This document shows, in pieces, positions 37,462 to 46,645 of a stretch of DNA of 64,000 bases. How positions within the stretch are numbered: the stretch's first letter is position 1; every line of letters begins with the position of its first letter. Source of the stretch: Vibrio ziniensis (lineage in GTDB: Bacteria; Pseudomonadota; Gammaproteobacteria; Enterobacterales; Vibrionaceae); the NCBI RefSeq assembly GCF_011064285.1, contig NZ_CP049332.1, positions 806,001 to 870,000 on the forward strand, given 5' to 3'. Both the position numbers and the translations under genes were made by a program. The notes below the pieces were generated by a model. The model had not been told where the DNA came from. It saw only the letters and a program-made list of their open reading frames with translations, and ran no database searches.

Positions 37462-38376
37462 ATGATGAACGAAATAATCAGCCGATTGATAGATAAGGTT
37501 CAACAACACGCTTATTTAGGTAAAAGTGTCGAGTTTTATCCTGGTTATAGTGTGTTTACTGCCTCAACTACAAATTGCCCAGTTACCGTGCTGTATCAAC
37601 CGATGTTGTGCTTGGTTTTACAAGGCTCTAAGGAAGTGATTGTTGGCGAACACCAGTTTCAATATAAGCCGGGAGACTATTTCATTAATTCTGTGGAGCT
37701 GCCTATTGCCACAAGAATAATCGAATCGGACGCTAATCACCCCTATATGTCTATTAGTATCCAGCTCGATCCTGACAAATTAGCTCAGATCATGACAGAG
37801 ACGGTTATTAGTCATCGGAAGGTGATGAACGATGAATGTTTCTTATTGAGTAGAGCCGATGAAAACTTGTTAGAGCCTCTTTCACGCATGCTTGATTTAT
37901 TCAAAAGTGAGCAAGATGTAGCCTTCCTCGCTCCCATGGTGGATAGAGAGATTTTGTATCGTTTACTCAAAGGAGAGCAAAGCTCAGTTCTGCGCCAAAT
38001 TTCCGGAAATGATTTTAGAGTCAATAAAGTAAGAGAAGTGATTAACTGGGTAAAAGATAACTTTAGCAAAGCGATTTCGATTCAAGATCTCATTGAACAA
38101 GCAGGCATGAGTCAGGCTTCGTTACATCGTCATTTTCGTACAGCAACGGGAATGACTCCGTTGCAATACCAAAAAACCTTAAGGTTGCAAGAAGCACGCA
38201 AACTACTGTTGGAAGGTAAGGAAGTGAGTGAAACTGCGTATGATGTTGGGTATGAGAGCCCATCACAGTTTAGTCGTGAGTATGCTCGAATGTATGGTCG
38301 TTCACCTTCGCAAGATGCCAAACGTCTAAATGACTTAGGTGCCAGTATTCAGGATATCAGTAATGCTCCATGGTAG
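37462..38376 (+). CDS. AraC-family regulator, YqhC-like (AraC_N type)
   Basis: The 304-residue protein has the AraC_N domain (about 20-160: PMLCLVLQGSKEVIVGE, GDYFINSVELPI) and a C-terminal double HTH (ISIQDLIEQAGMSQASLHRH, TGMTPLQYQKTLRLQEAR, SPSQFSREYARMYGRSP). E. coli YqhC of the same type controls the aldehyde reductases yqhD and dkgA. A paralogue is at 50042-50953. I infer that one or both read the TAGGCAA repeats found upstream of many oxidoreductase and hydrolase genes here. Confidence 0.9.
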   Translation: MMNEIISRLIDKVQQHAYLGKSVEFYPGYSVFTASTTNCPVTVLYQPMLCLVLQGSKEVIVGEHQFQYKPGDYFINSVELPIATRIIESDANHPYMSISIQLDPDKLAQIMTETVISHRKVMNDECFLLSRADENLLEPLSRMLDLFKSEQDVAFLAPMVDREILYRLLKGEQSSVLRQISGNDFRVNKVREVINWVKDNFSKAISIQDLIEQAGMSQASLHRHFRTATGMTPLQYQKTLRLQEARKLLLEGKEVSETAYDVGYESPSQFSREYARMYGRSPSQDAKRLNDLGASIQDISNAPW

Positions 38377-38531
38377 GTTTTTAAAGGGTATTTAGAACAA
38401 TTGAGCAAGGATTAGCGACGATTGTGCAATGTATAAATCGCAGATTGTCAGCAAAATATAAGAACTTTAAACAACATGCAGATTTTGGGTTTACTGACAA
38501 AAACAGAAACGCATTTGTATATTGAACCCCC

Positions 38532-38573
38532 AAAAAAGCCCGACCATAAAGTTATCTTTAGGTTGGGCTTTTC
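38532..38573. terminator. Bidirectional terminator between AraC and MBL genes
   Basis: AAAAAGCCCGACC and GGTTGGGCTTTT pair around a loop containing ATAAAGTTATCTTTA. It lies between two convergent genes, with A-run and T-run on both sides. Confidence 0.8.
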
Positions 38574-38592
38574 CTTATAAAGGAAGGAATTA

Positions 38593-39705
38593 TTACTCCC
38601 ACCAATGTGAGTTAGGTTTAACCTCGTCATCTAACATCAACGGTTGCCCAATGATGGGTGTATAGAGTTGATAGGGCATGCCTTGAGTCTGAGCAACGAT
38701 CTGATTGAATGGTTCTCTCCAATCGTGCTGAGCCAGAGTAAAACGCCCAACGTGAGCGGGTAACAATGCTTTCGTGTTGAGGTCTAGTGCAGCTTGTGAT
38801 GCTTCTTGCGGAGTCATATGAATATATGGCCAACGTGGATCGTATTGACCCATGTCTAATGCCACTAAATCAAACGGACCAAATTTCTGACCGAGTTCTT
38901 TGAAGTGAGGACCATAACCAGAGTCTCCACCAAAATAGAGTTTCTTGTTTTGAGATATCAAAACAAAGCTTCCCCAAAGCGTTTTGTTCTTACTTAAACC
39001 ACGGCCAGAGTAGTGACGTGAAGGCGCGAGATAAACGGTTAAATTAGTATCAACGAACTGTTCACTATACCAGTCAGATTCATTAATTTGTTTGTCGCTA
39101 AATCCCCATTTTTCAAAGTGTGCACCAATGCCAAGAGGCACAAACACTCTGTCTGTTTTAGGCTGCAACTTAGTGACGGTGTCGTAGTCTAGGTGATCCC
39201 AATGGTCATGAGAAATAAGCAGTAAGTCGATGTGTGGAACTTCATCAACAGAATATAGAGATGTGCCACTGAACGCTTTAATTGCAAAAGAAACGGGGGA
39301 TGCATAGTCACTCAAAATAGGGTCAAGCAACATCCGTTTTCCGCTAAGTTGAATATAGAAAGAAGAGTGGCCTAACCACACGATGATATCTTTTTCAATT
39401 GGTAGGCTTTTTAGATCAACTTTTTCGGTCGGCAATGGATGATCAGGCTGTAAATTTTTGGCAGAGCTAAACATATTGCTGACAATTATCGACAATGTAT
39501 TTTCACCCTCTTTTAATACGGGCGTTGGTATCTGGTTTTGAAATTGACCTTCAACATAGTTTGAAGATAACTCAACCTTTTCTAGGCGTTCTCCCGTTGG
39601 CTCTGCACCAAAACGCTCCTGTTGCATAAAGGTACAGCCGCCAAGTAGCAGTATTAAAATCGTTATTACAATAACACTTACATAAATCATTATTTTTATC
39701 TTCAT
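38593..39705 (-). CDS. Metallo-beta-lactamase-fold lipoprotein (UlaG/RomA-like)
   Basis: The frame extends to 39777, but the N-terminus MKIKIMIYVSVIVI from 39705 makes a proper lipoprotein signal (ILILLLGGC, Cys24), giving about 370 residues. The MBL motif LLISHDHWDHLDYDT and the later GGDSGYGPHF, DMGQYDP and PAHVGRF match the UlaG/NAPE-PLD-like Lactamase_B_2 group. These hydrolyse varied phosphodiesters, lactones or lipids, so the substrate is open. It lies next to the feruloyl esterase on the same strand, with an AraC-type half-site upstream. Confidence 0.8.
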   Translation of the reverse strand: MKIKIMIYVSVIVITILILLLGGCTFMQQERFGAEPTGERLEKVELSSNYVEGQFQNQIPTPVLKEGENTLSIIVSNMFSSAKNLQPDHPLPTEKVDLKSLPIEKDIIVWLGHSSFYIQLSGKRMLLDPILSDYASPVSFAIKAFSGTSLYSVDEVPHIDLLLISHDHWDHLDYDTVTKLQPKTDRVFVPLGIGAHFEKWGFSDKQINESDWYSEQFVDTNLTVYLAPSRHYSGRGLSKNKTLWGSFVLISQNKKLYFGGDSGYGPHFKELGQKFGPFDLVALDMGQYDPRWPYIHMTPQEASQAALDLNTKALLPAHVGRFTLAQHDWREPFNQIVAQTQGMPYQLYTPIIGQPLMLDDEVKPNSHWWE

Positions 39706-39809
39706 AACTATCGGTAGAAATATCCCAGTAGATTGCTTTACAACGTAATTCCGGCAACAGGTAGCTTTGTTGCACATTACTTACTCTAATGATTTTGTTT
39801 GGGCAACGG

Positions 39810-39837
39810 TATCTAGATTCTACAAATTCTTTGCCTA
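39810..39837 (-). promoter_or_regulatory. AraC-type half-site upstream of the MBL lipoprotein
   Basis: TAGGCAA on the minus strand at 39831-39837; the second half (CTAGATA) is weak. Confidence 0.35.
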
Positions 39838-39884
39838 ATACTCCTTGACATAGCTCTGCGGGGACAAATAGATGTTACAAAATA

Positions 39885-39913
39885 TTAAGCCCCGACAATC
39901 TGTCGAGGCTTAA
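39885..39913 (-). terminator. Terminator of the feruloyl esterase gene
   Basis: TTAAGCCCCGACA and TGTCGAGGCTTAA form a 13-bp stem with one mismatch, followed on the minus strand by TATTTTGT. Confidence 0.75.
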
Positions 39914-39934
39914 AGTGTGAGTGATGTTTGACTA

Positions 39935-41587
39935 TTACATGCACTGATAAGAATCTAGCGCGTTCACATCACCATTGCCTTTATATTTGGCAACAAGTGG
40001 GTAAGAGCAAATAGGCATGTTTTTATCTGGAAATGCCTCACCTTTAGCCGGTAAATAATCAGGTGCCTTTTGGTTTTCTACCCAATTCTGCATCGCTGTG
40101 AGTGGATCAATGTTATCCAATGCAGGACCGCCACCACAGTGTGTCATACCAGGAACCATAAATAGGCGGTTCCATTCTTTCATAGCGGTAAGATCACCTT
40201 TTGATGTGGTTTGTTGTGTTTTCAAATACCAGTTTTCAATGTCATCTGCCGAAAATACTGGGTCAGATACACCTTGAATAATCATTAGCTTACTGCCGTT
40301 TTGTGCAAAGGTATTAAGCATGGTTGAAGTTGCGTCGTTTAATGCGCCCGTTTCGCCGACTAAGAATTCTGCTTGGTCAAAATCAAATGCCGCTAAATCA
40401 GCTTGAGGGTTTGGTGGCGTCATGAAGTAGAACATTAAAGAGCCTGCACCCAATACTGCATTTAAAGCATCAGCCTTTTCTGCATCTTGAGAAAAACCAA
40501 GTTTCCAAGCACGCCAGCCCGGTGCACTGATCCCTGCATCATAAGGCCAAGTGCTATATAGCGGTTTACCATTACTGTCTTTGGCACCATCGAACACAGT
40601 CTTCACTGCTGCGACTTTATCTCCACTCAGACAAGCTGCATCTGAGGTATTTTTGCAAATAAGACTATCGGGATTAAAGTTGCAGCTTTTGTAGTCGTTG
40701 ATGATGCCGTCTTTTATACCGTCGTTTGCATCGCACTTCTTGAGTACTGCATCAGAAAGTGTTTGTAACTCTTTGCTGGTTAGAGCGTTCGCTAAGACTT
40801 TTTTCCCTTTATCATTTTTGGGAGCAATAGACATCAATGTCCGGGTATCCCAAACTTCGCTAATTGCTGCTCGGCTCAAATGAAACCCTGGGTTTGCTGC
40901 AATGACGCCGTTGTACTCATTTGGATAACGTTGCGCAGCAATCATTGCTTCGCGACCACCATTCGAACAGCCCATGAAGTACGAGTAAAAAGGTTCTTTA
41001 TTGTAGTAGTGATTTACTAGGGTTTTGGCTGCTTGGGTCACTTTACCTAATGCTGCGTAAGCGTAATCCAGTCTCGCTTGTTGATCCAAACCAAAAGTTG
41101 GGTCAACACCGTCGTGTCCACCATTCATAGAGGTAACTGCATAGCCTCGGTTTAGAGCCGGAATTGCAGTTGAACCTGAAATCGGGGTTGTGCCGATAGC
41201 ATTGGCAAGAAAACCGTCAGTGCCGCCACCACCTTGAAATATAAACCGGTTTTGCCAATCTGTTGGTAATCGAACTTCAAACCTCAACACGTTAGGTTTA
41301 CCTGTAGCGTTAGTTCGAGATTCAATCTCTCCTCGTACTAAGCAATGTTCTGGTAAATCGAATTCAAGGTCTGGAGCGCCAGTGAACATACGGAATGGAT
41401 CTTTTTCTGACTTTCCTGCTGTGATGTATTTCGTTTCAGTGACTTTACCGTTGTAAATAGGTACTGATTTAAGATTCTCACAATCTTGTGCGGGGGTAGC
41501 ATGAGCCATGCTGATACTTGCGAAAACACATACTAGCGATGCTAGTGTTTTGCATACACTCTTCGTTATACGATTAAAGTCTTCCAT
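39935..41587 (-). CDS. Tannase/feruloyl esterase-family secreted hydrolase
   Basis: The 550-residue protein has a signal peptide ending at about AHA-30. The esterase core includes GCSNGG (206-211, nucleophile S208), an aspartate in GVSDPVFSADD (about 440) and a histidine in PGMTHCGGGPA (about 481), with paired Cys around the active site as in the family. Members cleave feruloyl, p-coumaroyl or galloyl esters of plant cell-wall sugars and polyphenols. The released cinnamic acids would suit the reductase at 24238-27272. A TAGGCAA half-site lies about 130 bases upstream. Confidence 0.9.
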   Translation of the reverse strand: MEDFNRITKSVCKTLASLVCVFASISMAHATPAQDCENLKSVPIYNGKVTETKYITAGKSEKDPFRMFTGAPDLEFDLPEHCLVRGEIESRTNATGKPNVLRFEVRLPTDWQNRFIFQGGGGTDGFLANAIGTTPISGSTAIPALNRGYAVTSMNGGHDGVDPTFGLDQQARLDYAYAALGKVTQAAKTLVNHYYNKEPFYSYFMGCSNGGREAMIAAQRYPNEYNGVIAANPGFHLSRAAISEVWDTRTLMSIAPKNDKGKKVLANALTSKELQTLSDAVLKKCDANDGIKDGIINDYKSCNFNPDSLICKNTSDAACLSGDKVAAVKTVFDGAKDSNGKPLYSTWPYDAGISAPGWRAWKLGFSQDAEKADALNAVLGAGSLMFYFMTPPNPQADLAAFDFDQAEFLVGETGALNDATSTMLNTFAQNGSKLMIIQGVSDPVFSADDIENWYLKTQQTTSKGDLTAMKEWNRLFMVPGMTHCGGGPALDNIDPLTAMQNWVENQKAPDYLPAKGEAFPDKNMPICSYPLVAKYKGNGDVNALDSYQCM

Positions 41588-41712
41588 CTACATTTCCTAG
41601 TGGTTTTATCTCTTTTATTTATAGCTGAATTTCAAATTAATTCGGCACCAGTAAACCTTGATAATTTACTGAAAGAGTGGGGAATACTAGAAGGTAGATT
41701 CGTGTTCATTTC

Positions 41713-41719
41713 TTGCCTA
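41713..41719 (-). promoter_or_regulatory. AraC-type half-site upstream of feruloyl esterase
   Basis: TAGGCAA on the minus strand, 126-132 bases upstream of the start; the partner half at 21 bp is poor (TCTACCT). Confidence 0.3.
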
Positions 41720-41743
41720 TTCGTGCGAAATAAGCGAATAAAA

Positions 41744-41775
41744 AAGCCGCCGAACTGTTTAAACAGTGCGACGGC
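41744..41775 (-). terminator. Terminator of the TIM-barrel isomerase gene
   Basis: On the minus strand an ACTGTTTAAACAGT palindrome is extended by GCCG/CGGC and followed by a T-run. Confidence 0.85.
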
Positions 41776-41794
41776 GAACCCTTGGGTTTATAGA

Positions 41795-42847
41795 TCAAAG
41801 ACCTAGCAGGTGTTTATTGAGATCTGCTTGCTGACTACCTGAAGCAAAGTCATCAAAAGCTTTAGCTGTTCTATTGATGAGATGCTTGCCGATAAATGGC
41901 GCTCCTTCAGTCGCTCCCTGTTCGGAATCTTTTAAGCAACATTCCCATTCAAGAACTGCCCAGCCATCGAAACCGTATTGCGTCAATTTGCTAAATATTT
42001 GCACGAAGTCGATTTGACCATCGCCAAGAGAACGGAAGCGGCCTGCTCGTTCTGTCCAACCGGAGTAGCCACCATAAACGCCTTGAGAGGCACTTGGTCT
42101 AAACTCAGCATCTTTAACGTGGAATGCTTTGATTCGGTCGTGATAACGATCAATGAAGCCTAGATAGTCCATACCTTGTAAAAGCATATGACTTGGGTCG
42201 TATAAAACATTTGCTCTAGGGTGGTGGTTCACACTATCTAAGAAATGTTCAAAGCTGGTTCCGTCAAAAAGATCTTCACCTGGGTGTAGCTCGAAACAGA
42301 CATCGACGCCGAACTTATCGAACTCATCCAATATCGGTAACCAACGTTTAGCTAGCTCTTCAAATCCTTGTTCTACCAACCCTTGAGGGCGTTGTGGCCA
42401 AGGATAAACATATGGCCACATTAGTGAACCTGAAAATGTTGCATGCGCGTCTAATCCAAGATTTGCAGAAGCGCGAGCAGCCAGCTTCAACTGTTCAGTT
42501 GCCCATAGAGTTCTTGCTTTTGAATCGCCTTTTACCTCATCAGGTGCAAACTGATCCATTAGCTGATCGTAAGCGGGATGAACCGCGACTAATTGTCCTT
42601 GAATGTGGGTTGATAGCTCACTAATTTCCAAATCGAATTGGTTTAAGGTTGCTTTAATTTTCTCGCAGTATTCTGAACTTTCTGCTGCTAATTCTAGATT
42701 GAAAATCTCAGGATTTAGCGTAGGCATTTGTAGCGCTTTATAACCTTTATGAGAGGCCCATTTTGCTAGACCTTCCAGAGTATTAAAAGGCGCTACATCA
42801 GAAATAAACTGAGCCAAAAATATAGCGGGACCTTTAATTTGTTTCAT
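41795..42847 (-). CDS. Sugar phosphate isomerase/epimerase (TIM barrel)
   Basis: The 350-residue AP_endonuc_2/xylose-isomerase-like barrel has metal-ligand patterns: VCFELHPGEDLFDG (Glu/His, about 183-196), VLYDPSHMLLQGMD (Asp/His, about 217-230), IKAFHVKDAEFRP and VLEWECC near the end. Similar enzymes epimerise or cleave 3-keto-glycosides and inositol intermediates. The frame opens at a TTG at 42853; the ATG at 42847 is the plausible start. It lies with an NHS-type MFS and a Gfo/Idh enzyme, so the three probably form one glycoside pathway. Confidence 0.88.
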   Translation of the reverse strand: MKQIKGPAIFLAQFISDVAPFNTLEGLAKWASHKGYKALQMPTLNPEIFNLELAAESSEYCEKIKATLNQFDLEISELSTHIQGQLVAVHPAYDQLMDQFAPDEVKGDSKARTLWATEQLKLAARASANLGLDAHATFSGSLMWPYVYPWPQRPQGLVEQGFEELAKRWLPILDEFDKFGVDVCFELHPGEDLFDGTSFEHFLDSVNHHPRANVLYDPSHMLLQGMDYLGFIDRYHDRIKAFHVKDAEFRPSASQGVYGGYSGWTERAGRFRSLGDGQIDFVQIFSKLTQYGFDGWAVLEWECCLKDSEQGATEGAPFIGKHLINRTAKAFDDFASGSQQADLNKHLLGL

Positions 42848-42874
42848 AATCAATAACCTAATAATTACAGAGTG

Positions 42875-44119
42875 TTAAGCGCGAGCTTGTTGAGCAATAG
42901 CTTGTGGTTTTTCTTTAAAGAACAAGACAAACAGTAGAGCAACACCAGCAGCAAACATTGCAGGTAGCCACCAGAAACTTGCCCAGTTTTCAGGTGTTAG
43001 TTGAGTTGCACCTTGTAGGAACTCGTTGTAAACCATACCTGCGATTTGAGCGCCAACAAGCATACCGATACCGTAAGTCACAAGAACAAGTAGACCTTGA
43101 GCCTGACCTCGGTTGGTATCGTTACATTGTTTGTCGATGTAGATTTGACCGGTAACGAAGAAGAAGTCGTAACAAACACCGTGTAAAGCAATACCAGCCA
43201 TGATCATCCACACGACTGAATCAGGAGCACTCATTGCAAATAATGCGTAACGTAGAACCCAAGCTCCCATACCAACAACAAGCATCCATTTAACGCCCAA
43301 GCGACGGAAAAATAGTGGCATCAGCAACATAAAACCAAGCTCTGAAACTTGCCCAAGAGTTTGAATACCAGCAATGTTCGCCATGTCCATTGAACTTAGG
43401 AAAAGCTGAGTAAAGTTGTAGTAAGCAGCTAGAGGAATACAGATTAGGAAAGACGCCAACATGAATACGAAGAATGCCGGGCTAGCCAGTTCTTTAAATA
43501 CGTTGATGCCAGCAATTTCGCTAAATGATGTTTTTGTACCAGCGGCTGCAGGCTTAGTATCTGGAAGCATGAAGCTGAACACACCTAAGATCGCACTTGC
43601 CGTAGCAGCAGTATAAAGTGGCATTGCAGTTTGCTCCGCAGCGACACCGAACATACCGCTTAAACCAAAGCTGATAAACAGACCGGCTACAATCCAACCA
43701 ATAGTTCCGAATACACGAATGGTAGGGAACTGTTTCTCTTGGTCTTCAATGTTACGAAACGCAAGTGAGTTAGAAAGCCCAAGGGTTGGCATGTAAGCAA
43801 GGTTGTATGCCAACAAAATAACGATAAACAACGTTGGATTTTCAACAGTCTGTGGGGCCGCGAATAGGAATGCAGCTCCGAGTAAGTGAAGAGTTCCCAA
43901 TACTTTTTGTGTTGCAAAGTATTTATCTGCAATTAAACCAATGAAAAAAGGTGCAATAACCGCAGCGAGAGGGTTAACAGTGTATGGCCAGTGAGTAAGG
44001 TCACTCATGCCTACATGGGACATATATACGGCAATAGACGTATACCATGCGCCCCAGACAAAGAACTGTAAGAACATCATTACGCGTAAGCGTGGCAGAA
44101 TAAAGTTATTAGTTTTCAT
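42875..44119 (-). CDS. MFS transporter, nucleoside:H+ symporter-like
   Basis: About 414 residues with twelve predicted membrane helices. The N-terminus MFLQFFVWGAWYTSIAVYMS and the LADKYF-like GLIADKYFATQKVLG match the NHS (NupG/XapB-like) family. In other bacteria NHS-type members near Gfo/Idh dehydrogenases import glycosides or polyols rather than nucleosides. In-frame ATGs at 44131 and 44125 are possible, but only 44119 has a GGA at suitable distance. It lies between the isomerase (27-base gap) and the Gfo/Idh gene, on the same strand. Confidence 0.88.
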   Translation of the reverse strand: MKTNNFILPRLRVMMFLQFFVWGAWYTSIAVYMSHVGMSDLTHWPYTVNPLAAVIAPFFIGLIADKYFATQKVLGTLHLLGAAFLFAAPQTVENPTLFIVILLAYNLAYMPTLGLSNSLAFRNIEDQEKQFPTIRVFGTIGWIVAGLFISFGLSGMFGVAAEQTAMPLYTAATASAILGVFSFMLPDTKPAAAGTKTSFSEIAGINVFKELASPAFFVFMLASFLICIPLAAYYNFTQLFLSSMDMANIAGIQTLGQVSELGFMLLMPLFFRRLGVKWMLVVGMGAWVLRYALFAMSAPDSVVWMIMAGIALHGVCYDFFFVTGQIYIDKQCNDTNRGQAQGLLVLVTYGIGMLVGAQIAGMVYNEFLQGATQLTPENWASFWWLPAMFAAGVALLFVLFFKEKPQAIAQQARA

Positions 44120-44186
44120 AATCATATCCATATTAGTGTGTAGGGATTCATCACGAAGTTGAGTCGTCGATTAATTAAGTTATTGA

Positions 44187-45323
44187 TTAATCAATAGAGA
44201 CCCACTGTTTTTGTTTTGAAGAATTCAGAGCAGCATCAATGATTTTAGCTGCACGAGCACCGTCATCGAAGGTAGGCAGACCTTCAGGCGTAGCGCCCAA
44301 AATGGTGTCGTAGAAATCAATAATAAAAGCATCAAAGCAATGGCTGTAGCCTTGAGCATGACCCGCAGGTGTAAGTGACAAGCGCTTTTGTTCATCACTG
44401 CCTTGGGTTGGATCGCGAACGATTAAAGATTTCGCTTCACGGGTGTTAACCCATAGTTGTTCCGGTTTTTCTTGGTCAAATTCTAAGCTGCTGTTGCTAC
44501 CATCAATTTCAAACCAAAGGCGGTTTTTTCGACCGGCAGAAACTTGGCTAATTGTTAAGGTTGCAGGAGTGTTGTTCTCCGTGACAAGCAGTAGGTTGGC
44601 AATATCCTCTGTTGTAACAGATGCTTTTTGACTGTTATCAATGGCTTGGTTATTACGATCACTGAAGGTTTCAGTTGCCGCCGTTGAACGTTCTTTTTGT
44701 GCGGTATGGAAGTGACTGGTGAGCTGTGTGAATCGTTCACCTGTTACCCATTCCATCAAATCACACCAGTGACTGCCGATATCGGCGAAAGCACGTGACG
44801 CACCACCTTTCGTTGGGTCTACTCGCCAGTTGTTGTCACTTTGCTCTAATAGCCAATCTTGAAGATAACTACCGTGGATTAAATGTAGCGAACCAAGCTC
44901 ACCACTTGCGATTCGAGCTCTAGCTTCACGAACCATAGGGTGGTAGCGATAAACGAAAGGAACGCCAGTAACCACATTTTTTTCTGCAGCAAGCTGTTGT
45001 AGTTCGATAGCATCAGAAAGGTTGGTTGCTAATGGTTTTTCACAAATGACATGCTTACCCGCAAGTAATGCTTGTTTTGCCATTTCATAATGGAAGATAT
45101 TTGGAGTACAAATATGAACAACATCGACAGCATCGTGCTTTAAAGCTTGCTCAAGCTCTTCAAATACTTCCACGCCCCATGCCTTCGCCACTTTTTTTGC
45201 TTGCTCTGGATTTGCATCGACTAAGCCAAGTACGTTAACACCAGCAGTTTTTAGCGATCGGAAATGAACGTGTGCAATCATCCCTGTGCCAATTATTACT
45301 GCATTGATACTTGATTTGTTCAT
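44187..45323 (-). CDS. Gfo/Idh/MocA-family sugar dehydrogenase
   Basis: The 378-residue protein has a Rossmann domain (VIIGTGMIAHVHFRSLK, about 9-25), the conserved HVICEKPLATN (Lys in EKP) and a substrate domain with ADIGSHWCDLMEW (catalytic His candidate). Related enzymes oxidise C3 of glucosides, inositol or other polyols (for example E. coli YcjS). It is first in the operon with the MFS and the isomerase. Divergent from a LacI repressor, with a TGTAACA/TGTTACA operator candidate at 45348-45370 in front. Confidence 0.9.
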   Translation of the reverse strand: MNKSSINAVIIGTGMIAHVHFRSLKTAGVNVLGLVDANPEQAKKVAKAWGVEVFEELEQALKHDAVDVVHICTPNIFHYEMAKQALLAGKHVICEKPLATNLSDAIELQQLAAEKNVVTGVPFVYRYHPMVREARARIASGELGSLHLIHGSYLQDWLLEQSDNNWRVDPTKGGASRAFADIGSHWCDLMEWVTGERFTQLTSHFHTAQKERSTAATETFSDRNNQAIDNSQKASVTTEDIANLLLVTENNTPATLTISQVSAGRKNRLWFEIDGSNSSLEFDQEKPEQLWVNTREAKSLIVRDPTQGSDEQKRLSLTPAGHAQGYSHCFDAFIIDFYDTILGATPEGLPTFDDGARAAKIIDAALNSSKQKQWVSID

Positions 45324-45347
45324 CTTAGGCTCCGTTATTTACATTTC

Positions 45348-45370
45348 ATGTAACATTACATTTGTTACAT
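45348..45370. promoter_or_regulatory. Operator candidate for the LacI-type repressor
   Basis: ATGTAACA (45348-45355) and TGTTACAT (45363-45370) form a 23-bp palindrome with a 7-base centre, 25 bases from the Gfo/Idh start. A further partial copy (TTACATTCGTTTCAT) lies at about 45538 near the LacI gene. Confidence 0.6.
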
Positions 45371-45582
45371 AAAATATAATTGCATTCGTTACATTGATAG
45401 AAGTAAAACGAGATTTGGAGCTTGAGATTTATGTAGTTAATCACAGTCTGACTACTGTTTGAGATTAAGATCACAGCAGTTTTGAAAATGAAATCATTGC
45501 TATGAATATGAAAACATAGTGAGGTAATACATTTCGTGTTACATTCGTTTCATAAGTTAAAGAGATGAGGTTGTAAGGGTTT

Positions 45583-46569
45583 ATGCGTCCATCTGTTGCA
45601 GATGTTGCTAAGTATGCTGGTGTGTCAACAGCGACAGTGTCACGAGTTCTAAATGAGAACCCGTCCATTCGTCCTCAGACGAGAGATAAAGTTAAAAAAG
45701 CTGTTGAAGCCCTGGGATATCAGCTCCCAGAAAATAATCCGGTACCCAAGATGAACAGCTCTAAGCTGATAATGGTTTTAGTACCTAACATAGAGAACCC
45801 ATTTTATAGCGGTATTGTGAAAGGTATTGAGGCAGCGGCACGTGAACACAACTATTCGGTTTTATTGACTAACACGCAAGGAGATAGTTGGGTTGAGCTA
45901 AAGTACTTAGATATGCTTGAGCAAAAACAAGTGGCGGGTGTTATTAGTCTTGACCCGATGACTGCACAGCTAAATCTTCCAAGTCGAATTGTTGAACTGC
46001 CATGGGTTGCATGTTCTGAATATGTTCCCAACTCCGAAGTCGCTTATGTGAGTATTGATCACAAGCAGGCAGCGAAAGATGCCGTCTTATACCTAGTTTC
46101 CAAAGGACATAAGCGAATTGCATTGGTCAATTCAGATGAACGATACATCTATGCTCAACAAAGATTAGAAGGTTATATCAGTGCGATGGAAAGTGCAGGT
46201 TTAAGCATTGAAGATGGCTATGTTCAGTCGATGGGCGGAATTGATTATCCTTTAGGTGAACTTGCTGCAAGGCGTTTAATGACGCTACCGACTCCGCCAA
46301 CTGCTATTTTTTCTGTGTCAGATACTTTAGCAATTGGGGTGATGAAAGCCGCGTTCAGGATGGGCAAGAAAATTCCTGAAGATGTCGCAGTAATAGGCTT
46401 TGATGACATTCCATTATCAGACATGTTTGAACCATCGTTAACAACCATACAGCAACCCACTTTTGAAATGGGGCAAGCAGCGATGAAGATGTTGAGCCAA
46501 CGTATTGATGGCAATGCGGTTTCGTCCAAACTTATTCATCATTCCTTGATTGTTCGCCAATCTGCCTAA
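45583..46569 (+). CDS. LacI-family transcriptional repressor
   Basis: The 328-residue protein starts with a classic LacI HTH (SVADVAKYAGVSTATVSRVLN, about 4-24) and a hinge region, followed by a periplasmic-binding-like sugar domain (VPNIENPFYSGIVKGIE, SVSDTLAIGVMKA, VIGFDDIPLSDMF, LTTIQQP). It is divergent from the Gfo/Idh-MFS-isomerase operon and most likely represses it until the sugar binds. It converges on a DeoR gene. Confidence 0.93.
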   Translation: MRPSVADVAKYAGVSTATVSRVLNENPSIRPQTRDKVKKAVEALGYQLPENNPVPKMNSSKLIMVLVPNIENPFYSGIVKGIEAAAREHNYSVLLTNTQGDSWVELKYLDMLEQKQVAGVISLDPMTAQLNLPSRIVELPWVACSEYVPNSEVAYVSIDHKQAAKDAVLYLVSKGHKRIALVNSDERYIYAQQRLEGYISAMESAGLSIEDGYVQSMGGIDYPLGELAARRLMTLPTPPTAIFSVSDTLAIGVMKAAFRMGKKIPEDVAVIGFDDIPLSDMFEPSLTTIQQPTFEMGQAAMKMLSQRIDGNAVSSKLIHHSLIVRQSA

Positions 46570-46595
46570 ATGAACACCTGATTTGAAAACGGTTG

Positions 46596-46629
46596 CCTCA
46601 ATGTAACAAATTGAAATGTTACATTGAGG
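46596..46629. terminator. Inverted repeat between convergent LacI and DeoR genes
   Basis: CCTCAATGTAACA and TGTTACATTGAGG form a perfect 13-bp stem with an 8-base loop, then GGTTGTTTTTC on the plus strand. It probably terminates both genes. Its inner half-sites (ATGTAACA, TGTTACAT) are the same as in the LacI operator candidate. Confidence 0.65.
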
Positions 46630-46645
46630 GCGGTTGTTTTTCACT

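Noticed and set aside
39810..41719. Single TAGGCAA halves near 39831 and 41713 as full operators
   Set aside because: Only one half fits well; they are reported as half-sites at low confidence and not counted as full repeats.
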